A model generated the notes under the pieces. That model made no database searches. It was not told the origin of the DNA and saw only the letters and a program-made list of their open reading frames with translations. The position numbers and the translations under genes were made by a program. Source: Bacillota bacterium (GTDB taxonomy: Bacteria > Bacillota > Clostridia > Lachnospirales > Lachnospiraceae). Taken from it: DNA of 7,938 nucleotides. The number at the start of each line of letters is the position of its first letter. Position 1 is the first letter of the stretch. The DNA is taken from NCBI GenBank assembly GCA_023398855.1, contig JAEWRS010000239.1, positions 1 to 7,938 on the forward strand, given 5' to 3'. This document shows positions 4,915 through 7,938 of this stretch, in pieces.

Positions 4915-7062
4915 TTAATTTCCAGTGGGCGGCGCTGAAACCACAGGCACCTCTGAAGCCGGGTTGGCAGAATCATTCCCATGCTGAGGTGTGTTTGACT
5001 CTCCCGGACCACCAGGCCCTGCCGAAGTTGTCTCAGGTGTGGGCGTCTTATCAGCTGCTGTTGTCTGACTGGCTCCTGGCCCATGAGAGTCTGCAGTCGT
5101 CTCTGGTGTACCGGGATTGGGAGTTGGCTTCGTTTCTCCTGGCTTGGCCTCACCTGGTTTGGTTTCTCCTGGCTTAGCCTCTCCTGGTTTGGTTTCTCCT
5201 GGTTTCACTGCACTGGTAGTTGATTCAGGTCTTGCCTCTCCTGGCTTGGTTTCCTTTGTCTCACTGGTATTGCCTCCCACAGAGTCCGAAGGCTTAGCAG
5301 GCTTTCCATTTTCATCGGTAGCTCCTGCCGCTCCATCCTGGGAGGATGGTTCTAATGCTTCTGAAGTCTTTTCAGCCTTTGTAGCTTCCGTCGTCTTCTT
5401 GGAATCATCAGTGTCCTTGGCAGTATTTGCAGGTTTGGCGCCTTGCTTATACATGCCGGTATCTGCTGCTATCTTGGCGCTGATTTTCTTAACCATATCC
5501 GATGGAACATAGTTCTCCTTATCAAAAAGAAGCTTATGAAGCCCGGTGACATTAGATTCCAACGTCTGAGGAATGACACAATCTCCTCTTTTTCCTACGG
5601 TCATTTCACCACGGGTAAATGGAAAACCACCTGTTTCGCCGATATGATACTTTCCTATATCCAAAAGCAGCTCCGTAAAATCACTAAAGGTAAGGTTGGA
5701 ACCGATTTGGTCTACTTCCATCAATAAGATCCTGTTTAGCAGTCCAAGATCAGCTTTTTTGGCCTTTTCAAAGGTCTTTTCTATAATAAGGCGCTGCCGT
5801 TCTGTTCTCTGAAAGTCTGTATCCATCTTTCTCAATCTGGCATAAGCAACTGCCTGTACTCCGTCCAGATGATTCATCCCCGCAGATTTTAAATGAACCG
5901 ACGGTATTCCTGTTTCTTTTACAGTTTCAGTAATAAAGGAGTTGATAAAACGAAATTCCGGTTTCGTAATATCTATATCCACACCGCCCAGCATATTGAT
6001 GCCATCGGCAACCGATTTCCAGTTAAACGTAACAAATTCCGTAATATCCAGATCCAGATCCCGGTTTAAAGCTGCCAGTGCCTGGGCCGCTCCCCCAATC
6101 GCATAGGCAGCATTTATCTTATTATAGGAATATCCGTCTCCAATGCTCATGTATGTATCACGGTAAACGGAAACCAGCCTGATCTCACCTGTATCCCTGT
6201 TAATATTACAAATCATAATTAAATCAGAATTACTTCCTTTGTTGACGCTTCCATCACGGCCATCAAGACCAAATATTGCAATGGTCCGGTAGCCTGTCAT
6301 ATGCTTTTTCTGTTCCGGAGACATAATTTCATTACGCACCTGATTCTCGTTAAAATCATCCGGCCGTTGAATGGATCCCATCAGTCTGGCAACGTAAGCA
6401 TAGGCAAAAATGCCTGCCAGAGTGAAAATTTCCAAGACTGCCAACACAATGATGCGGCGAATTTTCTTCTTTTTTTCAGCCTGAGCGGCAGACCTGCTGG
6501 CAGCCACACTCTTCTCCTGCCCCGGCATTCTCTGCTGCTGCCTTGAATTCCCGTTTCCTATGACAATCTGGCCTTTTGACTGGCCCTGGCGATTCATGGA
6601 CGCGGTCCGGCTCACAGCAGCTTCTCTGGCACTTCCAGAAGTAGCCCGGCTCCCTGCCGCTCCCTGACTTCTTCCTGAGGAAGGGCGGTTTTCTGCTGTT
6701 TCCTGGTTATTCCCATAGCCAGTACGGCTCCCTGCTGTTCTCTGACTCATACCTGGACCGGCTGCCGATGAGGTCTGACCTCTAAAAGCCGTTTGAGGGT
6801 TTCCGGTCACAGCCTGAGAACGGTCGGTATTTCTGGTTCTATCCCCAGTCCTGCTTTGCCTTCCGGCCGTGTCACCCGCCCTTTTTGCGAAATCATTCCG
6901 GACTTCCGTCTGATTTGTTTCACTGTATTTCCTTTCCTGATAATCCTCGTAATCATCATCCAGGTAGTAATCTTCGTCAGATGGATCTGGTTTTGAATCG
7001 AAACCGCGCTTTCCTCTTCTGATATCCTTGCGGCTTACTTCATCGTCAAATTCATTTTTCAT
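4915..7062 (-). CDS. LytR-CpsA-Psr (LCP) family cell-wall glycopolymer ligase with long low-complexity tails
   Basis: LCP enzymes transfer lipid-linked glycopolymers (teichoic acid, capsule or similar) onto peptidoglycan outside the membrane. The product has 715 residues, far longer than the usual 300-500. Residues 1-200 are hydrophilic: an acidic DEDYYLDDDYEDYQE stretch, then Arg/Gly/Ser/Gln-rich repeats (SRTG, GSRATSGSA and SRTAS types), presumably cytoplasmic. A KKKKIRR patch leads into one membrane helix (201-226). The LCP domain spans about 257-440, with FGLDGRD (265-271), SNSDLIMI (277-284), VYRDTYM (299-305) and YARLRKMDTDFQRTERQR (407-424); these hold the Asp and Arg residues that bind the polyprenyl pyrophosphate. 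A linker to about 540 is followed by a Pro/Thr/Lys/Glu tail containing KPGET/KPGEA repeats. GAGG (7071-7074) lies 8 bases before the ATG. It is 36 bases downstream of a sugar phosphotransferase gene with no terminator between, suggesting one operon. The polymer attached is unknown. Confidence 0.93.
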   Translation of the reverse strand: MKNEFDDEVSRKDIRRGKRGFDSKPDPSDEDYYLDDDYEDYQERKYSETNQTEVRNDFAKRAGDTAGRQSRTGDRTRNTDRSQAVTGNPQTAFRGQTSSAAGPGMSQRTAGSRTGYGNNQETAENRPSSGRSQGAAGSRATSGSAREAAVSRTASMNRQGQSKGQIVIGNGNSRQQQRMPGQEKSVAASRSAAQAEKKKKIRRIIVLAVLEIFTLAGIFAYAYVARLMGSIQRPDDFNENQVRNEIMSPEQKKHMTGYRTIAIFGLDGRDGSVNKGSNSDLIMICNINRDTGEIRLVSVYRDTYMSIGDGYSYNKINAAYAIGGAAQALAALNRDLDLDITEFVTFNWKSVADGINMLGGVDIDITKPEFRFINSFITETVKETGIPSVHLKSAGMNHLDGVQAVAYARLRKMDTDFQRTERQRLIIEKTFEKAKKADLGLLNRILLMEVDQIGSNLTFSDFTELLLDIGKYHIGETGGFPFTRGEMTVGKRGDCVIPQTLESNVTGLHKLLFDKENYVPSDMVKKISAKIAADTGMYKQGAKPANTAKDTDDSKKTTEATKAEKTSEALEPSSQDGAAGATDENGKPAKPSDSVGGNTSETKETKPGEARPESTTSAVKPGETKPGEAKPGETKPGEAKPGETKPTPNPGTPETTADSHGPGASQTTAADKTPTPETTSAGPGGPGESNTPQHGNDSANPASEVPVVSAPPTGN
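5131..5205 (-). repeat. Tandem repeat of 30/15 bp encoding KPGET-KPGEA units in the LCP tail
   Basis: Two 30-bp units (5131-5160 and 5161-5190) differ at three positions and are followed by a half unit (5191-5205). They encode five adjacent pentapeptides, KPGET or KPGEA, at residues 620-644. A diverged extra copy (TKPGEAR) lies at residues 605-611. All units are multiples of three, so copy-number change would keep the reading frame. The segment is predicted to be extracellular and may act as a wall-spanning spacer. It lies within a gene and is not a CRISPR array. Confidence 0.9.
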
Positions 7063-7098
7063 TTACTTAACCTCATCCTAACTATGTCGTATCCAGTA

Positions 7099-7938
7099 TC
7101 AGTACGCATTTTTATTGATAAACCCTTTGAATATGGTAAGGAATAAGATCTTAAAATCAAATCCCAGGGTCCAGTTTTCGATGTAATACAAGTCGTGCTC
7201 AATCCTCTTTGTGATGGAAGTATCCCCCCTGAATCCGTTCACCTGCGCCCAGCCGGTAATTCCGGGCCGCACCTGATGCTTGATCATATAGCGGGGAATC
7301 TCTTCTTTAAACTTTTCAACAAACAGAGGCCGTTCCGGTCTTGGCCCCACCAGGCTCATGTCTCCCCTGAGCACATTAAAAAACTGGGGCATTTCATCAA
7401 TGCTCGTCTTTCGGATAAAACGTCCAACCGGTGTCACACGGGAATCTTGGGGAGTGGTCCATTTTATTTTTTCTTCCGAAGGCGCCTGTACCACCATGGA
7501 ACGGAATTTATACATAGGAAACGACCGGTTGTGAAGGCCAACCCTTTCCTGTTTGTAAATAAGCGGTCCCGGCGCAGTCAGCTTAATGAGAACCGCAGTA
7601 ACCAACATGACCGGGGAAAATAAAACCAGAGCAACGGAGGCTCCAAAAATATCCACCATCCGTTTTACCAGGGCATTCACAGTATCGGTGAGAGGCACCC
7701 GGCGGATGTTAACTACCGGCAGACCCTGTAAGTCTTCAATAAAGGGCCTTGTTGGAATCATATTATTATAATCCGGTATAAATTTGGTATGAACACCTGA
7801 CTTTTCACAGGATGCAACGATTTCTTCCAGGTTCGCATATTCACTGATGCTTAAGGTAATCGCGATTTCATCAAGAGAATTTAACGCAAGGATCTCATCT
7901 AAGTCACGAACCTTGCCGATGACATTGATCCCCTTGTA
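7099..7938 (-). CDS. Polyprenyl-phosphate sugar phosphotransferase, exopolysaccharide initiation (partial, N-terminus beyond window)
   Basis: Transfers a sugar-1-phosphate from a UDP-sugar to undecaprenyl phosphate, the first step of exopolysaccharide or capsule synthesis at the inner face of the membrane. The frame stays open to the right edge, so the ATG at 7761 is an internal methionine and not the start; 279 C-terminal residues are visible. The first 60 belong to the nucleotide-binding-like middle domain (LDEIAITLSISEYANLEEIV in pattern) and lead into IEDLQGLPVVNIRRVPL, the usual linker. The catalytic domain shows KRMVDIFGA, a hydrophobic membrane-associated helix, PGPLIYKQERVG, then YKFRSMV, DEMPQFFNVLRGDMSLVGPRPE, RPGITGWAQVNG, and the ending FINKNAY, all typical of the bacterial sugar transferase family of WcaJ/EPS type. 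The missing part should hold four or five membrane helices. Sugar specificity (glucose, galactose or other) cannot be read. The LCP gene follows 36 bases downstream. Confidence 0.95.
   Translation of the reverse strand, partial: YKGINVIGKVRDLDEILALNSLDEIAITLSISEYANLEEIVASCEKSGVHTKFIPDYNNMIPTRPFIEDLQGLPVVNIRRVPLTDTVNALVKRMVDIFGASVALVLFSPVMLVTAVLIKLTAPGPLIYKQERVGLHNRSFPMYKFRSMVVQAPSEEKIKWTTPQDSRVTPVGRFIRKTSIDEMPQFFNVLRGDMSLVGPRPERPLFVEKFKEEIPRYMIKHQVRPGITGWAQVNGFRGDTSITKRIEHDLYYIENWTLGFDFKILFLTIFKGFINKNAY

Noticed and set aside
4582..4938. Plus-strand 118-codon frame crossing the region upstream of htrA
   Set aside because: It overlaps the protease N-terminus, the phased repeats and the LCP terminator, has no good ribosome site, and its composition looks like random reading of AT-rich DNA.
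5131..5205. CRISPR-like regular repeats
   Set aside because: The units are contiguous with no unique spacers and lie in frame within a coding region.
5117..5512. Plus-strand 131-codon frame with GLASPGLVSPG repeats
   Set aside because: It is the antisense reading of the KPGE repeats in the LCP gene; the repeat design is fully explained by the minus-strand protein, and no ribosome site or promoter supports it.
7195..7623. Plus-strand 142-codon open frame
   Set aside because: It lies opposite the conserved catalytic domain of the sugar phosphotransferase, and its translation has no recognisable fold or family motif.
7099..7761. A complete 220-residue sugar transferase beginning at the ATG at 7761
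   Set aside because: The same frame stays open to the window edge and encodes the preceding conserved domain, so the gene is longer and truncated only by the window.

Overview
The window reads like a low-to-mid GC Gram-positive, probably a member of the Lachnospiraceae / Clostridia (Bacillota). The signs are strong AGGAGG ribosome binding sites, near-consensus sigma-A promoters, a lipoprotein-type solute-binding protein, and a clostridial style of LCP protein with a long low-complexity tail. The genus cannot be fixed from sequence reading alone. No RNA gene, insertion sequence, CRISPR array or phage gene was seen.

Left half (1-3266): a divergently arranged sugar-uptake locus. On the minus strand a lipoprotein solute-binding protein (552-1907) is followed by a MalF-type permease (1-406, running off the left edge), with a GC-rich hairpin between them. 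On the plus strand a LacI-family repressor (2224-3207) reads away from the operon. The 282-base gap between the divergent starts is informative. Each side has a strong promoter with 17-bp spacing, and the operon promoter is a perfect TTGACA-17-TATAAT. A 22-bp imperfect palindrome with a central CG, the typical LacI-family operator layout, covers the operon's -35 box. T-tracts at roughly helical spacing lie between the promoters. The operon's short leader carries an 8-bp-stem hairpin, and its strongest Shine-Dalgarno points to an out-of-frame ATG rather than to the solute-binding protein start. The simplest model is sugar-inducible repression of a CUT1-type carbohydrate ABC transporter; the sugar is not predictable.

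Right half (3222-7938): envelope genes, all on the minus strand. In transcription order these are a polyprenyl-phosphate sugar phosphotransferase (7099 to beyond the right edge), which starts surface-polysaccharide synthesis; a LytR-CpsA-Psr (LCP) protein (4915-7062), the family that attaches such polymers to the cell wall; a terminator (4835-4892); then a membrane-anchored HtrA/DegP-type serine protease with one PDZ domain (3265-4740). The first two are 36 bases apart and look like one operon that starts and then anchors a glycopolymer. HtrA follows the terminator and so probably has its own promoter, preceded by TGTGA repeats spaced 11 and 22 bp. A bidirectional terminator separates htrA from the convergent lacI-type gene.

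I see no convincing novel defence or mobile system. The points most worth checking are the operon control region and leader, the phased repeats before htrA, and the repetitive, probably disordered tails of the LCP protein.
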